Assembly (NCBI GenBank): GCA_009746045.1
Contig: RPFO01000154.1
Location: 285,187 to 349,186, forward strand
Direction of reading: 5' to 3'
Origin: Mesostigma viride
Taxonomy: Eukaryota > Streptophyta > Mesostigmatophyceae > Mesostigmatales > Mesostigmataceae
DNA: 64,000 nt
The notes below the pieces were generated by a model, which saw only the letters and a list, made by a program, of their open reading frames with translations, was not told the DNA's origin and searched no databases. This document shows, piece after piece, positions 44,701 through 57,300 of this stretch; position 1 is the stretch's first letter, and every line of letters starts with the position of its first letter. The translations under genes were made by a program, and so were the position numbers.

Positions 44701-45372
44701 CCTTGGGGGTATACGCGCCGTGGACCAGCCCCTCAATCCCCGCCGGCCCCGCCCCTCCTCCCCATGTTTCTGCTGGCCGCCACCATGACCTCCCCTCCTC
44801 TGGCCCCCGTCGCTCTCCCCCTCCTCCCCCTCCCCCTCATTCCCACTCCCCCGGTGCGGGGGAGGACCCACCGGTGACCCCAGCGGGCTACCTGATGGCA
44901 GCTCCCCTGACGGTTGCGTCAGCGGTGGCGGATCCTTCTTGGGTGCGACCATCGGGGACGCCAGAATCGGGCCCACACGCACACTGGCCGGTGTCGGGCA
45001 CGGGGACGCACACGCGCTATGTACTGGCGACGCAGCTCCACTGACATAGTCTGGGGAAAACCCATGGGCGTCATCCCCCCACCCAATTGTGCCGCTAGTG
45101 GCAGGCCGTCCGTCCGAACCCCCCATGGTTCGGGACGTGACAGACCCGGGGGTAGGGGGGCGCCCTTCCCAGGCATGCTCGCGGTGACGTTGGCGGTAGT
45201 TGCCGTTCTCGTCGGCGCGCCAGTTCAGCACGTGCGGGCTGTGCTGGGTGGCCTCCGCGTGGGCCTCGGCCGCAACAGGTGGCGCCGCCTCGTTGGCCGT
45301 GGCGAGCGCCTCGGCGATGAGGCTCATCTCGCAGATGCGGTTGTCGCGGTCGCCGGGGCGCGCCAGCAGTAC
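41722..45372 (-). CDS. vWA/coiled-coil gene exon 20: 3.65-kb terminal exon, disordered tail
   Basis: 1,216 codons plus TGA at 41722-41724. It starts phase 0 after GACCACAG. The first about 60 residues (VLLARPGDRDNRICEM, then an Ala/Glu helix) finish the structured part. The rest is low-complexity Gly, Ser, Pro, Ala, Gln with several PPL(K/N)-type TAQEPPLKQT repeats near the middle. No domain recognised. An open frame this long in GC-rich DNA with matching splice phase supports it as coding. Confidence 0.8.
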   Translation of the reverse strand, partial: VLLARPGDRDNRICEMSLIAEALATANEAAPPVAAEAHAEATQHSPHVLNWRADENGNYRQRHREHAWEGRPPTPGSVTSRTMGGSDGRPATSGTIGWGDDAHGFSPDYVSGAASPVHSACASPCPTPASVRVGPILASPMVAPKKDPPPLTQPSGELPSGSPLGSPVGPPPHRGSGNEGEGEEGESDGGQRRGGHGGGQQKHGEEGRGRRGLRGWSTARIPPREEEEGGKWAGKPERPGTAGAAFASSGGAREMSGLHAHSGSGGGSGGGRRNGGGAAKADLHHSHHPASSNGGASHKAGSGNKGTAAVKETVFARRHKGDGHRPLYISTGALAGASSSGAADAITSVTGATSARSDSSSGSVTSRSNQGAGKRASLPDPQHVGGALHVPPLRMPGGSDSDTEGGFPASPLSRSPGERSDRALGELSSGRSEDRVKRPVSPLGLGRQLSGNGRPLSGALPLQGQPQPQPQPQVQVQQGPHATTVHTPALQARGGPLRRSVEGLRTSSALDSSSGGGDGMSSGSGGVSAWREPRGPIDDKPTPVPDAGAAEKLAPAPPLVKVRPIKSASSLGPSPAAALLSYATPAPATTSAVAPAATSTPAAAAAREAGETAVGAQGAIEPARPTTATGPSPAHPWHPAMKVPQEPPLNPVKHTAQEPPLKQTAQEAPSKHTSQEPPLKNTLHEMAQKEPLPPRERERERDKKHPPAWDSTPVSSHGAPVSSHGVKPVGAAVVPEASTHPTLPPTIITRVGTQPPKQPAAATAVASPYLAKPASSPASSYPVPSHVAERGGGKGGKGGHGPAEQQQGQAQQQRAARVSLEIPLEATPEETKRADGEGGGEGSKGKERGRPRPVAARRSRDRDVGVHVGGQDEVGVRGTRVAVGGAGLQGAADRSDANVAGSSVVTGGTAREDAKKALAGESSRAAQPASQQPVSQPAVQPVGRQAHESGGAQLIAGFPGMEPEGSSQGLHARGNFSQTMLPRASTAPEFASRRGPPGASSQAAQLFPSNAGIRQMHGALRPSSSVVKGGTWRISASAMVDPQPQLSSQQQQSTAVTSATPALIGPNGANGPRPATSPLEGGRSGGRKGTSTNAPLHSLTSEIRSWWSMEDDDQRGGAGGNGHNDASSGGHVGPWMNNVPPSHAGQNGFASGVRGMPVPGAAGRGWMGQTTVGWDRGLSPDPAQAVRKGWVLPADGPTAVHENKSHLRKARRGIIG

Positions 45373-48300
45373 CTGTGGTCGTGGTGGTTGTTATTGTTGG
45401 TTGTTGTGGTTGTGGTTGTTGTGGTTGTTGTGGTTGTTGTGGTTGTGGTGGTTGTTGTGGTTGTTGTGGTTGTTGTGGTTGTTGTGGTTGTTGTGGTTGT
45501 TGTGGTGGTTGTTGGTCGCGGTGGAGATAAGGGAGGTGGGTAGCCGTAGTAGTGGTGGCGATGGTGATGGTGGTGGTTGTTAAGGAGCAGGATGCATGGG
45601 TCATGTGTGTGCCACCGTGGCGCATGTGTGCCAGACTTCTTGCGCATGCGCGATCGCGTTGCGTAACCTGGAAGTTTATTTTAAAAAGTTTATCACGAGC
45701 GGGGGGAGGGTGCCTTGGAACGCTGGGCCTCTTGCTGAGCGCTCTGCCCACCACGTTACCCAATCTCTGTTACATTTGGGAGATTTTTTTAAACAGTCAG
45801 GGCTTAGACAGCAAGCAGCACAAAAATTTTCCCGAATTCCCTTCCCCACATGTCCACATTCAAGATCACCTCTCCCCCCATTTGCCCCCTTTATTACCTT
45901 GCTCACCCAGCACGGCTGCGGCGCCACCCATTCCCATCAGTAAAGGAAAAGTCGTTGAATAGCAAAGCCATGGATAGATACAAGGAACCACACCGGAGAA
46001 CGTAGCTGATAACAGTCTCGGTGGCCAAGCATGAGTCCTTGACGACGAAATAGCCAGCGCGGCAGCGACCGATGCTGCTGAGGACGATTTCCCCTCATTT
46101 GGACCACAAAAGATTGAGAGCTCCGACAGATTGATAAAGGACGTAACCATGCCTCCCAAACTTACGCTTACGAATGCCTCCACGCGCTTGAGCTCGTTCA
46201 TCAAATAGTTGTTCTTCAGCTGCCGGATCTGCCCGGATGGGAGGAGGAATCGGGACGGTGATGATGAGGACATAGAAGAATGATGGACGAGCATCAGGGG
46301 GGGTCGTGGCACTGCTTGAGACTCCTTGCACACCATCTTTCCACACTTCAAAGCGCTCCCACCACTCCTATGTGAGTCAGTTCCTTGCCTGCTGTCCAGA
46401 TATGTGTGCGACCAGGGCCTCCGAAACGATCCTAACCAGCCCCACTCCTATACCTCTTATGTCACCTCCTACGTCACCCCTATACCCACTTGTTGTGCCC
46501 GGTTGTGCTTGACCAGGTCCTCAACACCATCCAAATCAGCCCCGCCCTATTATACCGCCTAGGCCTCCCAAGGGCAATCCTTTGCAAGGGTAGGATCCCC
46601 TAGTTGCAGGACGTCCCCCTGCTGTACGCGGTTGTGCTTGGACCCTGTGCTCCAACAACACTCCACCCTCCCCTACACCACCTCCTACACCCCCCTGCTG
46701 TACGCGGTTGTGTGCTTGGACCAGGTGCTCCAACAACACTCCACCCTCCCCTACACCACCTCCTACACCCACCTGCTGTACCCGGTTGTGCTTAACCAGG
46801 TCCTCGATGCTCCGCAGATACTCCTCGTACGCCGCTGCGTGGTTGGTCGCGTTGAGCTCCTTGACGCGCTCGATCGCCAGCGCGTCCGACTGCGCGGCCA
46901 CCAGCTTGCGATGCTCGTTGCTCTCGTTGACGCGGTCGCACGTCGCCTGGTACCGCTTCTCCGCCTTGCGCATGATGCGGTTGTTCTCTTCCGTAACCTG
47001 TCACGGGCACGGATTCACGCAGAGATCCGATGAATGCCATCTAGCTAAAGAGTAAGTTTGCGGTCCCCTTCTGTTAGCTGTCACAGGCACAAAAACATGC
47101 AACAAATCAGATGCAACCATAAAATCTAACGAAAGAGTAAGTGTGGTCCTCTTATGTCCCGTAGCACACACAGAAACAAGGGCAGGTGTTTGCGGAGAAG
47201 TATCAAACAACTTAAGTATCGAAAGAATAGCTTTGTACATGTACTCTGTCACCTGGCACGCGCCAAGGCAGCACTAGTATAGAACCAGCACGCCCCCTCA
47301 CCGCGTCGACCGCGGCCTCGTACGCCTCCATCACCTCCCTCCTGCGCCGGTTCTCCTCCTCTCGCTCCGCCTTGTAGCGCGCGTATTCCTTCTCGGCCTC
47401 GATCAGCGCCGCCTCGTTCTCCGTGTCGATGTGGTGGCACTCGGTTGCCCACTCGACGCGGGCGGCCTCACGCGCCTCGCGGTTGCGCTCAGGGATCTCG
47501 TACATCGCCTCCCAGCGGCTTTCGCTGGACCAGACCTTGTTGTCGCGGATACTCTCGAGCTGGGGTCGGAGTACAGAAAGGGTTGGAAACAGGCCATAGG
47601 GTTCAAGTCAGGGCATAGGGTTTGAAACACGGTTTAGGGTTGGAAACAGGCCATGGGGTTTGAAACAGGGCATAGGATGTAAAAAGAGGAATTGGGATGT
47701 AGGACCAACAGGATCCCATGGGTGTGTGCAGCATAGTTGGGGGGCATGCCACACATATTGGGGGGCATGCCAGTGATGCCACACACTGGGGGGCGAGTGC
47801 TGCCTGTAGACGGGGCATGCCATGCGTACGCCAGTACCGACACAAGAACAGCCAGTTTTATGATACTTTTTACACCCGGCGCCAAAAAGGATAGGCAAGC
47901 AGGCACGAGCAGGGGTCACATGTTTGCTGTATTTTCAGTGACTGCCGTGGCTTGCCTGCGAATGCGAGTATTAACAAAAGCTTGCCCCCCCAACCTCACG
48001 ATTGAGCTAACCTCCGATAGCTTTCCCCCCTATCTCGGCTTCCCTCCGCCGGTCCCCCCTGAACCTCCCCGAACCTGGGCTTGCCAAGTAAGTTGCCTAG
48101 CCCTAACAAGCTCCCACCGCGGGAGCATCTGCTTGTATGAGTTGCGCTGTCCCTGAACAATAACTTTGCAGTCACTATCTACTTTACTAGTAGAGACTTC
48201 CACCTTCCCCCAACTATTGAGAGCTACCCAAGCACGTGCCCAATCCAAATAAGGGACCCAACTGTGGGGCCAATAACACACGGGCCCCCAAGCTACGCCC

Positions 48301-51300
48301 AATCCACATGCCACACAATACACGCAGGTTTCACGCAGGTTGGTTGCTTGCCCAGACTGCCCTGGGCTGGGGGGAGCCAGCGGGGCTACTCTAGTTACTT
48401 GACTACAGGAACTTAACTACTACTATTCCTAGCATTGTCATATAAGAAGTAGCCGACGATGCCATCACCCACCTTTGTCTCCCAGCGTGACAGCTTCTGC
48501 TCGTAGGCGATGCGCGCCATCTCCGCGCGCGAGTCGTGCGCCCGCCGCGCGTTGGCCTCCGCGCGCTCGTTCTCTTCTTGTATCTCCCGGCACCAGCGCT
48601 CGTGCGCCGCCTTGGCCTCGGCGATGAACTGCACGTTCTTGGCCTTGACCTTCTCGCAACGCCGGAGGTACTGCGCGTGCACGCGCCGTCATCACGCAAC
48701 GGTGCTGCTGTCATTACGGGGTCAAGACGCGGCCATACTGATACTGCGCGCACAGGAGCGTCTGGGAGAACTTCTAGGGGCAACTTATAAAATTTGGATA
48801 GATCTTGCAAGTACAGGGGTTCAAAATGGCTTTGACTGCGGTTTTGTTCAGGATAGAGAAGGTCGGGAATTAGGGTCTGCGATGGCACGGGAGGGATAGG
48901 GAGGGCGGGCTGGGATCCATAGGCAGGATGTGGGATGCCATGGGAAGTAAGCTGTATGATTCCTATGGGAGATGGATACATCCACCCCCTCAGCGGACTC
49001 CTCACATACACTTACAACCACCCTTCCAACACCCACCCACCCCCCCCCTCTCCAGGTCCTCAGGTCTCCTCTTCCTTCACCTTTTCGTCTCTTCTTTTCT
49101 GTCCCCGACCCACACATCCTCCACATCCTCTGCTCCCTAACTCCCCCCCCCCTCTTCTCTCTCCACCTGCCCCATCCCCTGTATACCCTTCCACACTATC
49201 TCCTACAACTGGTTCCTATGTCCCCATTTCCACCACCCATCGCCCCTCACCCTTCAATACCGCCTTCTTCTCTACACCCGCCTCCTCCTCGAGTCCTCCG
49301 GTCTTGTTTCCTCTCTCCTTCTTCTCCTCCCCTTCCTTGCGCCCCCCCCCCCCCCCCCGCCCTCTCGTCAAGGTCCTGAACTCCCCCTCTCCCCACCCAT
49401 CACCCCTCGTTCTACCGCCTCCTTGAATACACCCACCGCATCCTCCAGATCCTCGTTGAACCGCTTGACGCGCCGAACGTCCCCCTCCAACGACACCTTC
49501 TTCTTCTCCACCAACGCCTTATTGTACTCGGCCACCTCGCGGCACTCCAGCTCCCACGCCGCCTCTGCAGCCGCCAGAATCGCCTCGTTCTCCGCCTGCA
49601 CGCGCGCCACCTCCGCCTGGTAGCGCGCGATACCGGCCGCTCGCTCAGCGGCCTGGTCGAGGTGTGCTTGGTTGACCGCTTCGTGCCACTCCACCATCAG
49701 CTTGGAGCGCTGCGTGGGTGGGTGGTGGCATGTGTTTGGGATGTGGCATGAAAATGGGGGGGGGGGAAGCGGTGAGTTGTAGTGACAAGTCGGTGGCTGG
49801 TTGGGGGCGCATGGTACGCGGCTCTTCTTGGAAGGGGATGGTGAGAGCGGGGGGGACAGGGCTGCGGTAGACGAGGAGAGCAGCAGAAGCGGAGCAGAAC
49901 CAAAAGGAAACAAGAAATCCAAGAAACGTGGGGAGAAAGTTCCACATCACTACCCCTCCCTTTCCCCCATCCCCCACGCCTTCTCATTCCCCTACCCCTC
50001 CCTTGCGGGTCCCCCCTGGCCTTGAGCCGGACTCTGCTCTTGAATTCGACTTCCTTGCCCCTTTCCCCCCCCCCCCCCCCCCCCCCCCCGGCCCCCGACC
50101 TTCTCAATCTCCACTCCCACAACCAAAACTTTTTCAAGCCTCCCCGCTCTTACTGCCTCCTCCTACCCTTCCCGGCTCCTCTCCCGGCTCCTCACCTTCT
50201 TGTTCTCCAGATGGGACCCCCCTCCTGTGCCCCCCCCCCCCTCCCCTCCCCTTCTTGTCCTTACCCCCGCCATACATTTGAGCTCCTGGCCCCCCTCACC
50301 TTCTCCTTCTCCAGTTGGACGTTCTCTTTTGTCCCGTCTTCCTTTTCTCACCTTGTTGTTCTCCCCTTTCCCCTGACATTGAGATACCCAGCCCCCCACC
50401 CCCTCACCTTCTCCTTCTCCCGTTTTTGTTTTGTCCCGTCTTCCTTCTCGCCTTGTTCTTCTGCCCCCCTCACACACATTTGAGGTCGCCCCCCCCCCCC
50501 AACACACACCCCTTCATCCCCACCCCTCACCCCCACCCCCCCACCCCCCTCACCTTATCGTTCTCCCGCTGGATTTCCTCCTTGGCCTTGGTGTGCGCGT
50601 TCAGCGCCTCGGCCTGCCTGGCCGCATTCTCTATCTCCATCGAGTGCACCGCCTCGCAGTGCTCCTTTAATGCTGCCGCACGTCTCTTCTCCTCCGCCGC
50701 GCTCCATGCGGTGATCGCCTTGTCCTGCTCATCGTGCCACCTGGCGACGTAAAGAGAACAGGTGTCAACGAGTGGCACACAGGGAAAGGTAGTACCTTTT
50801 ACTGTTCACGCACCGTACATGATGATGCTACGATACAGGAAGGGGCAGGCATCAAGCTGATGCGCACTGTCCAACCAGCTCCGCGTTGCAGGATCCGCGA
50901 TTCAAGAATACTTGGGTAAGCGTGCAGCCAAGGATCACTAGCACGAGCAACACAAATGCTACTCACTGTCACACCAGCTATGCGTTTCACATTGCACTGT
51001 CAAACGCAACGAAAAACGTGGCCGGCATAGAGTAACACTTGCTGCAGCATCTGCTCCGCGTTGCAGGTAGTACGGACTGCCCGTATCATTCCAAGCAACA
51101 ACACCGCCACTCACTACGGCACACTGCAATCCAGCCCATGCTTGTCGGGGGTACACTCACTGCTGCACCAGCTCCGCGTTCTTCCGCATGATCGGCTCCG
51201 CCCACTTGGTGTTGAACTCGGGCTCGATCCGGTCCTGCACCATCCACAGCTCCTCGAACACGTCCTTCTCCTTGTTGGCGCGCAGCTCCTCCACCACACG

Positions 51301-54300
51301 CTCCTGTTGGGGGGGGATGGTGAGAGGACGGACCACGAATACAAGTGAATATACGTGCGAATAGTATACATGTGAATAGTGCGTACGTTTCATCTGCTTG
51401 GTACATTTGGACGAACAGTTCGTACACTAGGCGCTCCTGCGGGGTCATGAAGAGAGAATGTAACAGCAATAGTTTACTATATATATCAGTTGGCACGAAG
51501 GAAACTGTCCACCACATGCGCCTGTCGGGGCCATAATAAGAAATAAGAAGACCATGGTAGCATGAATAGAAGGCGCAGGTATGCCAGCACATGATACGAA
51601 AAGCCGGCACAAACCAAGGAGAAACTGGTGGGTTGGTTGCGCATGCATAGTAGAGCGTCAGGCCATCCTGGAAGGGGCCATACTGAGACAGTAGGCCGGG
51701 TATGCCAGCAGGAAGAAACATTAGGGTGGGTCACTTGGGCACATAAGGATTTCTTTGTGCCAGCACTGAATCGTCCGGGCAGAGGGGATCACGACAGGGA
51801 TGTCTGTCCCGCCGTTCCTGCTGGCCGCTTACTTGTACCTAAGCCCCGCCGTGCCTGGGCAGCAGCCGTCTTTTAGGTGTGGCATGGCCGGTGCGGGCAA
51901 ATGGACAATCAGTTGCGGCGCGCCTCTTTGTACCCCCTCCCAGGATCGCATGGTGTTGGTGCGCGTGGAAGTGCAGAAGAGTGCACAAACACACACGCGC
52001 TTGGCTTGGCGACTGACAGGGTTTGTCCAGCACGGGAGGATAGCTGATAGATTCCGTACAACCCTAGTGGTACTTCATATCGAGATAATCAGGCAAGGCG
52101 ATGGCGCAGCGAGAATACATGGATCCAGCGTGGCAGGATTACTGATTGACAGAGTAAGCCCGACAAATCCCAGTGGCGATTCATCAAGAAAAAGGATGCA
52201 GCGACGGCGCAGCAAGCGTACGTGTATCCAGCGTATCGGGTCCGGCAGCTCCCCCAGCGCGGCCAGGTAATCGGCGTACATCTTGACGAACCGCTCCTTG
52301 TCAAAGATCTGCGCACGGTAGTGGACAAGCCGGGGATGGTGAGTGCGCACGGAACATGCATCCTGACAAAACGCTCCTTGTATAAGATTTGTGACAAAGA
52401 CATCAAGGTGGGTAGCATCCACACACGTGCCTAAGGGAACATTGGTCTCCTCCATCTTTTTCGGTACAACTTGGCGAAATTCGCCGTGTGAAATCTCTGC
52501 CCGTCTCACCCGTGTCAGGACAGGCAGAGTGACAGGAGCTCCCATCCAACAGCACTATTAAAAAAATGAAAACCCTAAACCCTAAACCCTAAATCCTAAG
52601 CCCTAAACCCTAAACCCTAAACCCTAAACCCTAAACCCTAAACCCTAAACCCTTAACCCTTAACCCTTAACCCTAAACCCTAAACCCTAAACCCTCAACA
52701 CTCCTTGGGATGAACAGGTCACTGACAGGCCCTGCGCCCTTCACATCAGGCCCACCACTCTTTACATCCGCCATCACCGCGCACCTTGATCTTGCCACCT
52801 GTCAGCGCCGCGATCTCCTCCATGAAGCGCTCCTCCTTGCGCCCGTCCGTGAGTAAAAGCGGGAAGATTGGCCGCTTCTGTGACGGAGGCACGAATTCGA
52901 AGAGTAGAAAAGGGTCACAATGACCCACAGGGTAGGGAAAGAGACGTCAGCAAGAAGAGAAAATGTGGGTCATGAAGAGCGTAAGGAGAGGTTTCCAAGG
53001 ACGTCGAAGGGGAAGGAAGGGGAGGCAGTGGCACAAGGATGGATACGGTTGCAAAGAACGGACAGGGCGCGGATACATAGGTGAGGTCGTAGAAAGCATG
53101 CAGAGGAAGAGGAGAGGGCCGACCGGGGCAGGGGCAAGCACAAGGATGACGGGAAGCTCTGATGGAAGAATTAAGGGGAAACCATGGCAAGGGCCACGTT
53201 TCCTGCCAAGTCAGCCCAACCCCTGCCCCTTCCCCCCCGACAACCCCCCGAAAATACTCACCAGTGCCAGCACTGGCACCCTCCCGTTGCCCGCCTAGCC
53301 AGCAATTTTTTTTTCCACTCACACAACAAGCACACAGGCGACAAGCTGCCAAGTTCGCAAGCATCACTCGCCACGCCACGATCCTATTCCTTACCCCCTT
53401 TCCGTTCTCAGAAGCAATATGAACTCGCCGCCCCAGCCCCCATTATTCCCTCACCACCCATGTTAGCCCCTCACCTCGCCCCACCCAGCCCCACCCGCCC
53501 CACCCCACCTTCTCGCAGCTGTTGATGACTTCCAGGACGGCCGATGGCCGCAGCGCGCTCCCCTCAGTGAGCATGTAGTAGCAGTCGGCCGAGCGCAGAC
53601 TGTAGCCGAGCTGCACGCCCAGGTGCATGGCGGGCGAGCCGACCATGGAGAAGGAGCGCAGCCACTCGATGAGCAGCGACTTGGTGCGCCGGTTGATGGG
53701 CATCAGGTCATTGCCGTACGGCTGAGGGGGGAGCAGGTGAGGTGGAGGGAGGACACAAGACACGGCGGAGGGGGCACACAAGGACTTAGCATGCATAGAT
53801 ACGAAATCAATGATGCTTTACGCAAAACGTGAGGACAATAGATAAAACCATGACTCACAAATAGAAGCATGGAACCCCAGTAAAGATATGCGGGCATCTG
53901 CGGTAGCGGCCGTGGGCAATAACCTCTAGCGCGGCATGACCCTATAACATGATATGGCATCGCTCATGCACTAGCACACCTCACACCCTAGATAGCATCC
54001 ATGGCATAGTCCAGCACACTGGGCGCTGCCGACATGCAGTCCCCATGCATGCAGGGCGATGACACAGACATACCAAGGAGACAACCAGCGCAGGCCAGAA
54101 ATACAGACATACGGCTCTTCTCCTGGGGCTGAAGGGCCACCCATGGCGAGGTGGTTGATCTAACGGCATCGCAATAGGTTATCGAAAGCTCATCAAAACT
54201 TTGGGTCTTTCACGGTTGCTCCTGGTCCAGGTCGATCCCCGATGAACCCATCGCAGAATGGCACGTTCATACAGGCAGCGTTTGTCCCCCTGATGCCATC

Positions 54301-57300
54301 TCGCGCACTTGTGAGCGGGTTGGCAACAGGCATGACCAGCGAACACCCCACTGGAATATAACTATACACTACCCACCTAATTGCCTCTAGTTATACCTAA
54401 CTGTCATTAGCCTGCTTCTAACTGTTAACCCACTGCATCACTATAAGGTCGTCGTTAAGAAGTCATCCCTGCAAAATTCTACCGTTTCTTTTATTATACC
54501 ACGCTAGCATGCTATATAACAGCTTATTGTGGCTGCCACGGGCCCACGGCGCCCACCTTGGGCGGGTCGAGCAGCTACTATACAACAGCGGCGCATATCT
54601 TCTAGATACCCTACCACTCCAACCAAGTGCTGACCGCTGCTGCCCCATGGCACCCACCTCGGGCGGGTCGAGCAGCTTCTGCTTGACCAGCGCGTGGTGG
54701 CAGCTCCACGCGTGCTTGTTGTAGATGATCACGTCAAAGTGGGTGGCACTGATGTCCAGCTGGCGCACGCGGGGAGGGCGTGCGCAGACCGGACCCACAG
54801 CACGGGAGGGCATGGGGGAAGAGCACGCAGAGAGTACAAGCCGGGTAGGGAAGAATGCAACAGGAGTGCACGCAGGGGAGAGCGCGCAGGAAGGAAGAAG
54901 GGAAAGAAAACACGCGCAGAGAGATCGAGCGTGATGAGATGACGTGGACGGGGGGAGGCGATGGGGGTGGCGAGGCAGTATGGAAACCGAGCACACCTGA
55001 ATGCCAAGGGGGCGCTTACCACAGGCACGGGGGATACGTTGGGACCTGAACGTGCGTGCGCATCACCAGCAAGAGCATGTGCACGTGTGCATCACCAGCA
55101 AGAGCATGTACACGTGTGGAAACACATGAACTTGAGCAGACGACACGGCTCATGGGTCTAAACCATGAGGAAAACTCAACCTGGCCATGCAAGCTGCCAT
55201 CCAAGGTCTCATCGGGAAAGAGGGAACGAATCATTGAGGTCATGCCCCATGAGAGGCAATGCATACTGAGGCCGTTCTCGCAAACCATGTGAACTTTCGA
55301 GCCGCATGCTCCAGACATGGGACCACCGGTGGACAATGAGGGGTGCGTGGTAGCATCTCATCCAGCATCCATCCCTGCCGGCACCTATGCCGAGCTGATG
55401 GCATAGAATTCGACGTGTGCAGAGTGAACTGGGGGAATAAAGGGAGCTGCTCCCGCTGCTGGCGCTTATAGGCCCCCCAACACAACTGGCATGATGTCTT
55501 GTACGAGGAAAAAGCTTATTGGGATACGCTCGACCAGGGCTGAACCAGTAAGATAGGCCAGCAAGCAAGGCAGCTTCTAACATGGTGTATATGATGTCAC
55601 AAGCCCCAGGCCCTGCCGTCGCCAGCGGCCACTTACTTGTCCGCCCGGGCTCAGGATGCAGTCAATGAACGTCATGAGGAAGTCGGCTGCACACAAGGAA
55701 ACAATGCCAAGAGGTGGGTATAGAAGTAAGGCTTCGGTAGCAATGCATAGAAGTGTCAGCAGCGGGGCATAAAGACGGATACGACAAGGAGATGGGTGGC
55801 TCTAAAAGCAGGGCTCCAACGCCATCAACTGCGGGCCCCTAGTTTCTTCGCCTTCTGCTTGCACAGTACAAAAAAAAGATGGCAAGTACAGGAATCTATG
55901 CTTGCAAAATTGGGTGTGGCATGGGAAGGCAAAGAAAAACAGCACAGCATCCACGCTACCTGACATGTTACTGCTCCCGTCCAGGATAAACACTGGGCAC
56001 TTTCCCCCCAAGAACCCAAATGGTGGTGGTGGCGCCAATCGTTCAAACGCGGGCACTGGATCCATGACCGGTAGAGGCACCTCTGGGACAGGGGCCGGCT
56101 CCGGCGGGTAGAACAATGGGACCGGGATTAACTCCGGCGTACGCAGCACCGGCAGCGGCAGCAGCTGCAGCTCTTCGGGCATCGGCATGGGTGGCACTGG
56201 GAACTGTGTGGTGGCCATGCGAGGCGTGATGCAGGAAGTGAAACACCCACACGCCGACGTGGGCCTAGACAGCCCCTTTGCCAGGTCGATCGACGGCGCC
56301 TTGAGCAGTCTACGTTCCGCTTTCTTCAGGGGCGCCACGGGCCTGGCCGCACGGGCTTTCTCCTCATCCTCCAAGGGAGGGAGGGGCTCCTCTATCGGCT
56401 CATCCCCTGCCCAGTGATGTGTGCAAGAGGACCGTGGCCGAGAGGATCGTGGCCGGGAAGGTGGCCGCATGGAGCCGCCATCATCCGAGGAACCCTCACC
56501 GCTACCACTGCCGCCGTCACCACGCTGCCCCGAATGAGGCCGGCGGCCGCTCTCTGGCCGTTGCCGCGGCGACCGTTGCCGGCTCAAGCTATACCGGCGC
56601 AGGAATGCCGAGGGCGGTCGAGGGGAGCGGGGGCTTCTGGGACTCATTCCGTCATCCTCCACCACTCCGTCTTCCTCGTCACCCCGGCCCGATGCCCTCC
56701 CGGCACTGCGTGGGCGATCGGGATCATCCATGCCAGCGCTCCGGGGCCTGTCCGGATCAGGCATCGGTCCCAACGGGCTACTGACGATGACCATCGGCCG
56801 TGATTGGTTCACCGCAGATAGAGGGCGGGTGGCACTGCGGGGCCGCATCGTGCCAAACGGCCGGTCATTCCCGGGGTGTGCGTTTGTGTGATCATCATTC
56901 TCCCCATCCTCCTTTTTGGCCGCTGAACCGGACCCCCCGGATGCCTTCCTCCTGGCAGCTCCGTTATCCTGCCCCCTGAGTGGTGCGGAGCTGCTCTGAC
57001 CGCCGTTCTCGTTGATGGCGCCATTTTCAGAAAGGGAGCGGGAGAGTGGGGAGGGGGTCGCAGCGGGTGCCATGGCAGGACTGGCTGGTCGGGCTGACGT
57101 GGGCCGAGACAACGATGAAGCATCCGATACAGCGGACGCGGGACGTGACGGATCGCGTCTGTCTCCAAGCCTCGGTGTCACAGAACCCTCCAAGCGATCA
57201 GCGTCCGACGCGGTCAGCCCACCGTTAACCCCTTCCGCACCTTCCTCGTGGCGGTCAGCCCCCAACTTTGGCACATCTACCATCGCACTGTCCCCGCGAT

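Noticed and set aside
45324-45647. Minus-strand ORF of long Thr and Asn runs, and plus-strand ORF of Val runs
   Set aside because: Both are readings of the (TTGTGG)n microsatellite inside an intron.
51380-51440. Extra exon of the vWA gene (ERLVYELFVQMY)
   Set aside because: It resembles the start of exon 13 but no donor keeps phase with exon 13, while exons 12 and 13 already join in frame. Treated as a decayed exon-edge copy.
52345-52401. Extra exon of the vWA gene (ILYKERFVRMHVP)
   Set aside because: A partial copy of the exon 12 start. Including it would repeat the segment, and no suitable donor was found.
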